Assembly: GCA_019120235.1 (NCBI GenBank)
Contig: DWVN01000074.1
Location: forward strand, 1 to 5,435
Direction of reading: 5' to 3'
From: Dwaynesavagella gallinarum
GTDB taxonomy: Bacteria; Bacillota; Clostridia; Clostridiales; Clostridiaceae
Length of the DNA: 5,435 nucleotides
This document shows, piece by piece, positions 1-5,435 of this stretch. How positions within the stretch are numbered: position 1 is the first letter of the stretch; every line of letters starts with the position of its first letter. The notes under the pieces were generated by a model. The model was given only the letters and a program-made list of their open reading frames with translations, made no database searches and was not told where the DNA came from. The position numbers were made by a program, and so were the translations under genes.

Positions 1-1
1 T

Positions 2-742
2 AATAATAAAAAACAACTTTCAAAATTATTTTATATACAAGAAAAAATAAGCTCATTTGAAAAAAAATATAAAAACACAATAGGTATACTTTGTTTTAAA
101 TGCCGTTCAGTAATAGGGCCTATTAGAATCCTTCTCTCAAAAAGTATCTTTAGAGGCGAAATATTTAAATTACAAAACTTTTACTTATGGTGCTATTTAA
201 ATAATCCAACATTAATTCTTTCTAATAACAACTATTATCACATAGAAAATGAAAATATCAAAAAATATTTTACACTTCACTCAGATAATTTTTTAAAATC
301 AACAGATAACTACATAACTTTATTAAACAAAAATCTAAAGCTAACACCTATATACACAAATAATGGATTTATATTTATAAAAAATATTAATAATTCAATG
401 TTCGATTTTTCAAAATTAAAACAACACATAATTACAGAAATTAAAAACGGCAATTTTTATATTTCTAATTCAGATAAATATTATTTAAATTTTAATGTCA
501 CCTCTTCAAAAAACAAACCTTTAAAAATTAATATTGAAATAAATAATTCTGATTTTCTAGATCAAAAATTTGTTTTAATAAACAATCAAAATCAAATTAT
601 TAAGAATCAGAATTTATATAATTTGAAAAATATTTCCTATAATTTTGAAATAAAAAATAGTGCAAATAAATTCCTCATTTTTAAAATAATCTCTAAAAAT
701 GGTCTATTTGCACTTACTTCACCAATTTATATAAACAATTAA
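2..742 (+). CDS. C-terminal part of a PHP/CehA-like metallohydrolase-family protein (5'-truncated by window edge)
   Basis: The frame is open without a stop from position 2 to the TAA at 740-742, giving 246 residues. The ATG at 398 is only an internal methionine, because the same frame continues upstream and there is no ribosome binding site before it. From memory of the family, several segments in order resemble the C-terminal half of clostridial PHP-domain (CehA/McbA-like) proteins. One is FYLWCYLNNPTLILSNN (179-229), which resembles the family's 'fYdWl..nP..fgqfNHP'. Another is LTPIYTNNGF (341-370), resembling 'vaPtnnqDNH'. The last two are NGNFYISNSDKYYLNF, resembling the 'Nr.vYat.DknL' segment, and a final ALTSPIYINN. 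The expected metal-binding His/Asp residues appear replaced by Asn/Gly, so this may be a non-catalytic relative. The downstream part (398-742) is 22/114 Asn. The N-terminus, and any signal peptide, is outside the window. Coding status is certain; the family call is tentative. Confidence 0.6.
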   Translation, partial: NNKKQLSKLFYIQEKISSFEKKYKNTIGILCFKCRSVIGPIRILLSKSIFRGEIFKLQNFYLWCYLNNPTLILSNNNYYHIENENIKKYFTLHSDNFLKSTDNYITLLNKNLKLTPIYTNNGFIFIKNINNSMFDFSKLKQHIITEIKNGNFYISNSDKYYLNFNVTSSKNKPLKINIEINNSDFLDQKFVLINNQNQIIKNQNLYNLKNISYNFEIKNSANKFLIFKIISKNGLFALTSPIYINN

Positions 743-752
743 ATAAAATTTA

Positions 753-1079
753 TTAAACTTTCTTATTCATTTTAGCTCTATTTGGCTTTGGTTTTGGTCT
801 ATTTTGTATAACCTTTTTGTTTTTATTCTTAATTTTTTCACGACGCTCATCCATAAAAATATCAATAAACCACAAAATCAATATAAAATACAACCACTGA
901 ATTATATACATTACAAATAATGGAAGATTAACAAAAAATGAAGCTCCAATTACTAATAAAAACAAAATCAATATTATCCACTTATTAACTTTTATATTTG
1001 ATAAAACAAATATTTTCAACAAATTATAGCTAATAAGAGATATAAACACAAACAAAATAATGCTTAAAAAATTATTCAT
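753..1079 (-). CDS. Small three-helix membrane protein, function unknown
   Basis: This is a 108-residue protein starting at the ATG at 1077-1079 (MNNFLSII). A perfect AGGAGG (complement of 1087-1092) lies 7 nt upstream of it. The frame can be extended 21 codons further upstream, but that would run into the start of the divergent regulator gene and has no ribosome binding site, so the shorter start is preferred. Three hydrophobic segments are visible at about residues 4-26, 34-52 and 54-76. They are followed by a strongly basic tail (about 77-108, rich in K, R, N and P), which by the positive-inside rule should be cytoplasmic. I do not recognise the family. It converges on the left-edge gene with a 10-nt gap and is divergent from the Lrp-type regulator across about 53 nt, so that regulator could control it. 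No enzyme motif is visible. Confidence 0.75.
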   Translation of the reverse strand: MNNFLSIILFVFISLISYNLLKIFVLSNIKVNKWIILILFLLVIGASFFVNLPLFVMYIIQWLYFILILWFIDIFMDERREKIKNKNKKVIQNRPKPKPNRAKMNKKV

Positions 1080-1107
1080 TTGATAACCTCCTATAATTAA
1101 ATACAAT
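1080..1107 (+). promoter_or_regulatory. Putative sigma-A-type promoter of the Lrp/AsnC gene
   Basis: TTGATA (1080-1085), a 16-nt spacer and TACAAT (1102-1107) are followed by the AAGGAG ribosome binding site at 1118-1123. This predicts a leader of roughly 20 nt. The -35 box directly abuts the start codon of the divergent membrane-protein gene and overlaps that gene's ribosome binding region, so transcription of the two genes is likely linked. A TATAAT also occurs at 1092-1097 but has no suitably spaced -35. Confidence 0.45.
1087..1092 (-). promoter_or_regulatory. Ribosome binding site that fixes the start of the small membrane protein
   Basis: The minus strand reads AGGAGG here, 7 nt before the ATG at 1079. 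It decides for the internal methionine over the upstream in-frame ATG at 1142, which has no such site. Confidence 0.85.
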
Positions 1108-1117
1108 AAGCTATTAA

Positions 1118-1123
1118 AAGGAG
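1118..1123 (+). promoter_or_regulatory. Ribosome binding site supporting a TTG start
   Basis: AAGGAG lies 9 nt before the TTG at 1133-1135. No in-frame ATG or GTG is better placed, so this site decides the unusual start codon of the Lrp-type gene. Confidence 0.75.
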
Positions 1124-1132
1124 TGGAACTAT

Positions 1133-1603
1133 TTGAACTCACAAATTTTCAATAACTTAGATAAATTAGACTTAGATATCTTAGATATTTTAATAAAAGA
1201 TTGTAAAACACCTTATCTTGAAATAGCAAGAATGTGTCATGTTAGTGGTGGCACTATACACGTTAGAATGAAAAAAATGGAAGATTTAGGTATACTACTC
1301 GGATACAATTTACTTCTCGATTTACCCAAACTTGGTTTTGATGTTTGTTGTTTTGTTGGAATATTTACCAATGGTGCATCGTCTCTCCCTGAAATAATAA
1401 AAGAAATGCAAAAAATAAACGAAATAGTAGAATTACATTTAACGACTGGCGATTTCGAAATATTTATAAAAGTTATATGTAGAAATATTACACATCTCCA
1501 AGACATTTTAATTAATCATATAAATAAAATTAAAGGAATTCATAGAACAAATACATTTATATCATTGAGTCAAAAAATAAACAGAAATATAATTTTAAAC
1601 TGA
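1133..1603 (+). CDS. Lrp/AsnC-family transcriptional regulator
   Basis: This is a 156-residue protein with the standard two-domain layout and family-typical length. An N-terminal winged helix-turn-helix spans about residues 10-60 (LDKLDLDILDIL, then EIARMCHVSGGTIHVRMKKM with the recognition helix around 38-48). A C-terminal RAM/ligand-sensing domain spans about 70-150, including the conserved VELHLTTGDFEIFIKV strand-turn-strand with Gly106. Such proteins bind DNA as dimers or octamers and respond to amino acids or related metabolites; the ligand here is unknown. The start codon is TTG, supported by AAGGAG at 1118-1123 with 9-nt spacing. The IHVRMKKMED and RTNTFISLSQKINR segments recall the Lrp subfamily common in Bacteroidota, which could indicate transfer. 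Plausible targets are itself, the divergent membrane protein and the downstream DUF378 gene. Confidence 0.93.
   Translation: MNSQIFNNLDKLDLDILDILIKDCKTPYLEIARMCHVSGGTIHVRMKKMEDLGILLGYNLLLDLPKLGFDVCCFVGIFTNGASSLPEIIKEMQKINEIVELHLTTGDFEIFIKVICRNITHLQDILINHINKIKGIHRTNTFISLSQKINRNIILN
1565..1593 (+). promoter_or_regulatory. Putative sigma-A-type promoter for the DUF378 gene, inside the end of the Lrp gene
   Basis: TTGAGT (1565-1570), a 17-nt spacer and a perfect TATAAT (1588-1593) lie within the last codons of the regulator gene. Initiation would fall near 1600, giving a leader of about 95 nt that contains the hairpin at 1615-1674 before the DUF378 start. In DNA this AT-rich a chance match is possible, but the spacing is optimal. 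Confidence 0.5.
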
Positions 1604-1614
1604 AATTCCATCCA

Positions 1615-1674
1615 TTTACTTAATATTTAAATTTAGTTTAGAAAATACTAAATTAGTATTAAGTAAAATTTTTT
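1615..1674 (+). terminator. Imperfect AT-rich hairpin with T run between the Lrp and DUF378 genes (terminator or attenuator)
   Basis: The left arm (about 1615-1637, core ACTTAATA...AATTTAGT) pairs with the right arm (about 1647-1667, core ACTAAATT..TATTAAGT). There is a small internal loop and a 9-nt apical loop, and six T follow at 1669-1674. It starts 12 nt after the regulator's stop codon. It can end the lrp-like transcript. Because a promoter lies upstream at 1565-1593 and the DUF378 ribosome binding site follows at once, it could also act as a leader structure for that gene. The stem is weak (nearly all A-U), so efficiency is uncertain. Confidence 0.55.
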
Positions 1675-1696
1675 AATAAGGAAGGAGTTCACAATT

Positions 1697-1894
1697 ATGA
1701 AATTTTTAAATAGCATAGCTCTATTACTTGTAATTGTTGGTGCACTTAATTGGGGATCAATTGGTTTCTTTAAATTTGATTTCATTTCATATCTTTTCGG
1801 ACAATTAACACTTACAAGTAGAATAATATTTTCATTAGTTGGTATATGCGGTATATATTCTATTAAATTTCTTTTAGAAAATATTTCTGATTAA
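1697..1894 (+). CDS. DUF378 family small membrane protein
   Basis: This is a 65-residue protein matching the DUF378 (YuzA-like) pattern: a first helix ending in VGALNWGSIGFF (around Gly15-Gly20), a short loop with FDFISYLFG, then SRIIFSLVGICGIYSI as the second helix (about 42-60). The length is normal for the family. It should be an integral inner-membrane protein with two helices; no biochemical function is established for the family. The ATG is preceded by GAAGGAG at 1681-1687 with 9-nt spacing. It lies 93 nt after the Lrp-type regulator and before a strong terminator, so it can be expressed alone or as read-through from the regulator. Confidence 0.93.
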   Translation: MKFLNSIALLLVIVGALNWGSIGFFKFDFISYLFGQLTLTSRIIFSLVGICGIYSIKFLLENISD

Positions 1895-1903
1895 CTATGT
1901 AAT

Positions 1904-1948
1904 AACCAAATTAAAGAACATAACATTCTTTAATTTGGTTTATTTTTT
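1904..1948 (+). terminator. Strong rho-independent terminator after the DUF378 gene
   Basis: A perfect 15-bp stem (1904-1918 pairing with 1926-1940) with a 7-nt loop (1919-1925) is followed by TATTTTTT. It is a good terminator for the plus strand. The same hairpin also sits at the end of the convergent minus-strand operon, whose final stop codon (1930-1932) lies inside the right arm. On the minus strand the bases after the stem (ATTACATAG) are not a T run, so it is weaker in that direction. Confidence 0.9.
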
Positions 1949-3684
1949 ATCATATCAAATAAATCCAGAGCAGCATTTTTAGGACCATCTTTTTCCATTC
2001 CATCAATTCCAAGACAAGTTTTTATTTCACCGATTTTAACATCAAACTCAAACATCTTTTTAAAATATTTATCAAGTAATATATCTGTTTCATCTTTCTT
2101 TTGCATAGGACCAAATGGATTTGCAAAATATGAAGAAACTAATCCTTTTTCATGTGTTGTTCCTTTTGCAAATCTATTTCCATCTCTAAAAACTTTTATT
2201 ACATCTTGAAGTTGATTTTTAGAATATAATTTTATAGTTCCATTTTCTGCCTTTTCATAATTATTTGCATATAAAAATAAATCTACTTTATTTCCCATAA
2301 TAATATCACGATAATTTGAAACAGGCATCACAAGTCTCGCATTAGTTTTATCTGGATTCATAAATATACTTCTATCTATTTCTTTGAAGGCATATCCTTG
2401 ATCTAAATCATCCAATCTTACAAAAGCTCCAATTTCCGTTCCATATCCATACACACCATCATGTGCAATCTTCAAAACACCCATGTCATCGAATATTATT
2501 GTCATATCTGAAATATATTCTTCACCTAAACTTCTAAAAGCTTCTAATGATTCTGATTTACCAGCTCCAGAATCACCAACAATAACAATATTTGATGATG
2601 TTCCATCTTTTAAAGTAATAGAAACCATTGCTCCATGAATTGGTAAATACCCTCTTTTAATCATAGAAATATTATGAAGTGTAAGAGTCATCTTTTTCAA
2701 ATATCCAAAATAATCAACTTCTTTACTATAAGTAACCAATCCAACTAAAATTTCATTATCCTTATCATCATAAAAAACAGTTTTATGTTCTTTATTTTTA
2801 TCTATTGTAATATCTTCCGCACCATATAAATAAACGATATCAGGCTTTACTCCAATATACTCATCTCTATGAGCCATTTCAAACAGATTAGATAAAGCTA
2901 TTCCGTTTGCCATAAAGTCTCTATGAAAATAAATAAATGCTAAAAGTTCACCAACTTTTGCAGGATAACAAAACCAATTTTCACTTTCAATTTCACAATT
3001 TAAAAGTGGATTCTCAAAAATTTCCTCAAAAGAACCACTTCTTGTATTTTTTTTAGGATAAAAAATAAATGGTGTTTCCAAAGATATTGTATCCATGAAT
3101 TTAATATCCTTAACAATTTCATAATTTTTAAAATCCCAACTATAATTATTAAGAACAATAGAAGCATTATTTCCAGATTTCAATTGCCTGTAAACAAGTG
3201 GCTCCTTAGCTGTAACAGAGTTTTTTACCTTCCTATATAATTCCATAATAAGATTTGTAAATCTAGTATTTGCACTGACAAACCCAAGCTTTATAATACC
3301 TTCACTTACAGAGTTTTGAGTAAGAATTGTATATCTTTCAAGTTTTATCCAATAAGAATAAAAATCATCAATTAAACTATCAAATTTATATTTATCTTCA
3401 AGAATATGAGCGTATTTAATTTTCATATCAACTACTTCTTGTCTATCAAAAATTGTTAACAACTCAATTATTTTTATAAGTGAAGATATAAACTCGTCTA
3501 AATTTTCAATTCCTCTCAAAAAATATTTAAAAATATTATCTTTTCTTTCTATTTTTTTGTTCAAATAATGAGTCAAAACATTTTTAAATCCATTACTCTC
3601 AAGTATATCCTCAAAATTATTACAATATTTTTTAGTAAAGTTCATCATAACTTTATCATTACTAAGCGAAAATTCTCTTATCAT
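1930..3684 (-). CDS. PEP carboxykinase/HPr kinase-superfamily P-loop protein, substrate unknown
   Basis: This is a 584-residue protein. Its C-terminal half follows the ATP-dependent PEP carboxykinase active-site order as I recall it from E. coli PckA. KK (Lys331, like Lys213) is followed 19 residues later by His350 (like His232). Then come Walker A GDSGAGKS (370-377), Asp399-Asp400 (like the DDEHG aspartates), TNAR with Arg450 (like TENTR), VDLFLYAN (like VIFLTAD) and a GTTHEKG...ANPFG lid region (508-525). The P-loop with its following Glu (GKSE), and the IHGAMV stretch before it, look more like HPr kinase. Residues 1 to about 325 are not recognised. They are longer than the PckA N-terminus, and its oxaloacetate-binding segment is not evident. 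It should be a soluble nucleotide-binding enzyme, either a PEPCK-like enzyme or a kinase. The start has AAGGAG (complement 3698-3703) at a long 13-nt spacing. It is the last gene of the plsC operon, 27 nt after the second acyltransferase gene. Confidence 0.75.
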   Translation of the reverse strand: MIREFSLSNDKVMMNFTKKYCNNFEDILESNGFKNVLTHYLNKKIERKDNIFKYFLRGIENLDEFISSLIKIIELLTIFDRQEVVDMKIKYAHILEDKYKFDSLIDDFYSYWIKLERYTILTQNSVSEGIIKLGFVSANTRFTNLIMELYRKVKNSVTAKEPLVYRQLKSGNNASIVLNNYSWDFKNYEIVKDIKFMDTISLETPFIFYPKKNTRSGSFEEIFENPLLNCEIESENWFCYPAKVGELLAFIYFHRDFMANGIALSNLFEMAHRDEYIGVKPDIVYLYGAEDITIDKNKEHKTVFYDDKDNEILVGLVTYSKEVDYFGYLKKMTLTLHNISMIKRGYLPIHGAMVSITLKDGTSSNIVIVGDSGAGKSESLEAFRSLGEEYISDMTIIFDDMGVLKIAHDGVYGYGTEIGAFVRLDDLDQGYAFKEIDRSIFMNPDKTNARLVMPVSNYRDIIMGNKVDLFLYANNYEKAENGTIKLYSKNQLQDVIKVFRDGNRFAKGTTHEKGLVSSYFANPFGPMQKKDETDILLDKYFKKMFEFDVKIGEIKTCLGIDGMEKDGPKNAALDLFDMIKNKPN

Positions 3685-3711
3685 AATATAAATTTCACTC
3701 CTTTTTAAAAC

Positions 3712-4455
3712 TTAAATAAGAGTTTTATATTTATCATTAATTTTTTCCCTAACTAAAATGTGTATATTTTTAATTTCTTCTTTGGTTAATTCATTAATAT
3801 CAATAGGATCTAAAAAACAAACTCTTACACTTCCTTTAGTTATCCTATTGCTATTATCTTCATAAACACTTCTTGTCCCACTTAAAGCTATAGGAAGAAT
3901 TTTTGCATTTGATTTTAAAGCAAGTTTAAAACTTCCTTTTTTAAATTCCCCCATTTCTCCTGTTTTACTCCTAGTTCCTTCTGGATAAACACACATACAT
4001 ATTCCACTTTTTAAATTTTCAATGGCATTGTTTAATTTTTCGATACTATCTCTTGTATTTTCTCTATCAATAAATACAGAACCACTTGTTCTCATCCACT
4101 CACTTAAAATTGGAACTTTTGATAATTCTTTTTTAGATACAAAAGCTACGTGTTTTGGAAATGCTTTTAATATTGATGCAATATCAGCCATTCCCAAATG
4201 ATTTGATACTAACAAATAAGTTTGATCTATATCTATTTTCTCCTGTCCTATTACCTCAAAACTTGTTTTAGAACTATTAAATATTGAATCTGCATAATAT
4301 TTATCAGCCTTTTCTGCTAATTTCATAAATTTATCTCTATTACTATCTTTCTTATATTTTTTTAATCTTCTCAAATTAAATGCCATATAAATGTAAAATT
4401 TAATAGTTAAACTTCCATAAGCTAATCTCTTACCCAATATATCTAGTCCTTTCAT
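3712..4455 (-). CDS. 1-acyl-sn-glycerol-3-phosphate acyltransferase-type protein (PlsC family), second tandem copy
   Basis: This 247-residue protein carries all four acyltransferase blocks. Block I is SNHLGMAD (NHx4D; catalytic His86 and Asp91), block II is VFIDREN (127-133), block III is YPEGTRS (157-163) and block IV is ILPIALSGT (from 186). The family transfers an acyl chain to the sn-2 position of lysophosphatidate at the membrane face, making phosphatidate. The length is normal. It starts 2 nt after the stop of its paralog (ungapped identity about 56%, 138/247 by hand count). No ribosome binding site precedes the ATG, so translation is probably coupled to the upstream gene. An alternative start is the TTG at codon 7, which has AAAGGA 9 nt before it. 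The precise substrate of each copy cannot be told from sequence. Confidence 0.92.
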   Translation of the reverse strand: MKGLDILGKRLAYGSLTIKFYIYMAFNLRRLKKYKKDSNRDKFMKLAEKADKYYADSIFNSSKTSFEVIGQEKIDIDQTYLLVSNHLGMADIASILKAFPKHVAFVSKKELSKVPILSEWMRTSGSVFIDRENTRDSIEKLNNAIENLKSGICMCVYPEGTRSKTGEMGEFKKGSFKLALKSNAKILPIALSGTRSVYEDNSNRITKGSVRVCFLDPIDINELTKEEIKNIHILVREKINDKYKTLI

Positions 4456-4457
4456 AT

Positions 4458-5237
4458 TTAAGCAAAACTTTTTATGTCGTTTTTACTCTTCAATTGATTA
4501 AGTTCTTTATATTTCTCATCAATTAAATTTCTTACTGTCTTATGAAGATTTGAACACTCCTCAGAACTTAAATTTTCAATGTCAATTGGATCTAAAAAAG
4601 CAACTATTACATCGCCTTTAGTTATTTTATTGTTATTATCTTCATAGACACTCCTTGTACCACTTAAAACTACTGGCAAAATTTTTACTTTTGACTTAAG
4701 CGCAAGTCTAAAACTACCCTTTTTAAATTCTCCAACTTCTCCTGTTATACTTCTTGTACCTTCTGGAAAAATACACATAGATATTCCACCTTTTAAAGTT
4801 TCAATTCCTCTATTTAAAATTTCAACAGACTCTCTAATATTTTCTCTATCTAAGAAGATACATCCTCCTACCTGAAACCATCTTCCAAAAATTGGTATGT
4901 TGGATAATTCTTTTTTTGCAATAAATACAAAATATTTCGGAAAACTTCTTATAATCGCTGCAATATCTACAATGCTCGAATGATTTGACACAATTAAATA
5001 TGTCTCATCAAAATTCACATTCTCTTCTCCCAAAATTTTAAAATTACATTTTGAACTTTTAAAAATCGCATCAGAATAATATTTAAAAGAAGTTCGTCCT
5101 AACTTATGAAATTCTTTCGTATTTCCATTTTCTTTAAGACGTTTAAATTTTTTAAAATTAATTATCATATAAGTAAAAAACTTTGCCATTAACGCCCAGT
5201 AAACTAATTTTTTAATCAATATGTTTAATCCTCTCAC
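4458..5237 (-). CDS. 1-acyl-sn-glycerol-3-phosphate acyltransferase-type protein (PlsC family), first tandem copy
   Basis: This 259-residue protein has the complete PlsC motif set: SNHSSIVD (catalytic His86, Asp91), IFLDREN, FPEGTRS and ILPVVLSGT. It likely acylates lysophosphatidate to phosphatidate at the cytoplasmic membrane. It aligns without gaps to the next gene, plus about 12 extra residues at the C-terminus (KSKNDIKSFA end). Conservation is highest from block II onward and lowest in the first 60 residues, which would fit different acyl-donor or membrane contacts. The start codon is GTG; an in-frame TGA lies two codons before it, so the frame cannot extend further. No clear ribosome binding site precedes the GTG. 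A TTG at codon 7 preceded by AGAGGA is an alternative. It is the promoter-proximal gene of a three-gene operon with its paralog and the PEPCK/HprK-like gene. Confidence 0.92.
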   Translation of the reverse strand: MRGLNILIKKLVYWALMAKFFTYMIINFKKFKRLKENGNTKEFHKLGRTSFKYYSDAIFKSSKCNFKILGEENVNFDETYLIVSNHSSIVDIAAIIRSFPKYFVFIAKKELSNIPIFGRWFQVGGCIFLDRENIRESVEILNRGIETLKGGISMCIFPEGTRSITGEVGEFKKGSFRLALKSKVKILPVVLSGTRSVYEDNNNKITKGDVIVAFLDPIDIENLSSEECSNLHKTVRNLIDEKYKELNQLKSKNDIKSFA

Positions 5238-5272
5238 TTTTCAAATCTAAAATAATTTCAACGCTTGGTCTT

Positions 5273-5302
5273 ATTATATTAACTCCATATAAGAAATTAC
5301 AA
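5273..5302 (-). promoter_or_regulatory. Putative sigma-A-type promoter of the plsC-plsC-PEPCK-like operon
   Basis: On the minus strand, TTGTAA (complement 5297-5302), an 18-nt spacer and a perfect TATAAT (complement 5273-5278) lie upstream of the first acyltransferase gene. Initiation near 5266 would give a leader of about 28 nt. An A-tract/T-tract (5304-5317) lies immediately upstream of the -35 and could act as an UP element. Confidence 0.6.
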
Positions 5303-5407
5303 GAAAAAAAATTTTTTCAATTAATTATGATTTTTATTTTACGAATATTTTATCTATATTATGAAAAAATCCTTAAAAGCATAATAATTATCTTTGGAGT
5401 CTTAGTT

Positions 5408-5435
5408 ATGAAAAATTTTTTTAAAATTATATTTT
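5408..5435 (+). CDS. Start of a divergent gene, truncated by the window edge
   Basis: An ATG at 5408 is preceded by GGAG (5396-5399) at 8-nt spacing and opens the frame MKNFFKIIF to the end of the window. A Lys followed by hydrophobic residues could be the start of a signal peptide or membrane segment, but nine residues are too few to say. The gene is divergent from the plsC operon, sharing about 170 nt of upstream DNA. A -10-like TATATT lies at 5355-5360 without a convincing -35. Confidence 0.55.

Noticed and set aside
398..742. A stand-alone 114-residue gene starting at the ATG at 398
   Set aside because: The same frame is open without a stop back to position 2, and no ribosome binding site precedes 398; it is the tail of a longer gene.
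733..756. Palindromic AT-rich sequence between the convergent genes as a bidirectional terminator
   Set aside because: The AATAAA/TTTATT arms leave almost no loop and have no G-C pairs or T run; a stable hairpin is unlikely.
1080..1142. Extra 21 N-terminal codons for the small membrane protein
   Set aside because: They overlap the start and promoter of the divergent regulator, while a perfect AGGAGG supports the internal ATG at 1079.
1237..1506. Minus-strand open frame of 89 codons
   Set aside because: It lies wholly inside the well-supported Lrp/AsnC gene, has no recognisable domain and is a shadow of the coding strand.
5355..5360. TATATT as the -10 of a promoter for the right-edge gene
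   Set aside because: The best -35 at suitable spacing (TTTTTA) matches the consensus at only three positions, so it is not reported as a promoter.
5361..5384. Seven-codon frame (MKKSLKA) upstream of the right-edge gene as a leader peptide
   Set aside because: It has no ribosome binding site and no regulatory codon run or attenuator hairpin follows; such frames arise by chance in AT-rich DNA.

Overview
This is a very AT-rich window, with dense K/N/I-rich coding, strong AAGGAG-type ribosome binding sites and TTG/GTG starts. That suggests a low-GC Gram-positive anaerobe (Clostridia/Tissierellia-like). This is inferred from composition and gene content only; Fusobacteria-like low-GC lineages are not excluded.

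Layout: (1) Positions 2-742 (+) hold the 3' part of a gene whose start lies before the window. The frame is open from the first bases. Its C-terminus resembles clostridial PHP-type (CehA-like) metallohydrolases, but the expected metal-ligand positions look lost. (2) A three-helix small membrane protein (753-1079, -) converges on it and is transcribed divergently from (3) an Lrp/AsnC regulator with a TTG start (1133-1603, +). (4) A 65-residue DUF378 membrane protein (1697-1894, +) follows. Its upstream region holds a good sigma-A-type promoter inside the end of the lrp-like gene, then an imperfect hairpin with a T run. It ends in a 15-bp perfect-stem terminator. (5) A three-gene minus-strand operon fills 1930-5237. 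In transcription order it contains two tandem PlsC-type acyltransferase paralogs (about 56% identical by hand count, 2 nt apart) and a 584-residue P-loop protein. That protein combines an HPr-kinase-like Walker A (GDSGAGKSE) with the active-site order of ATP-dependent PEP carboxykinase. (6) The first codons of a divergent gene (5408 onward, +) run off the right edge.

The operon couples phospholipid acylation (lysophosphatidate to phosphatidate) with a PEPCK/HprK-fold protein of unknown substrate. This is the most interesting part of the window: the last gene may be a metabolic enzyme or a kinase whose role relates to membrane lipid synthesis. No RNA genes, CRISPR arrays, insertion sequences or phage genes were seen, and no gene-free stretch exceeds 300 bases.
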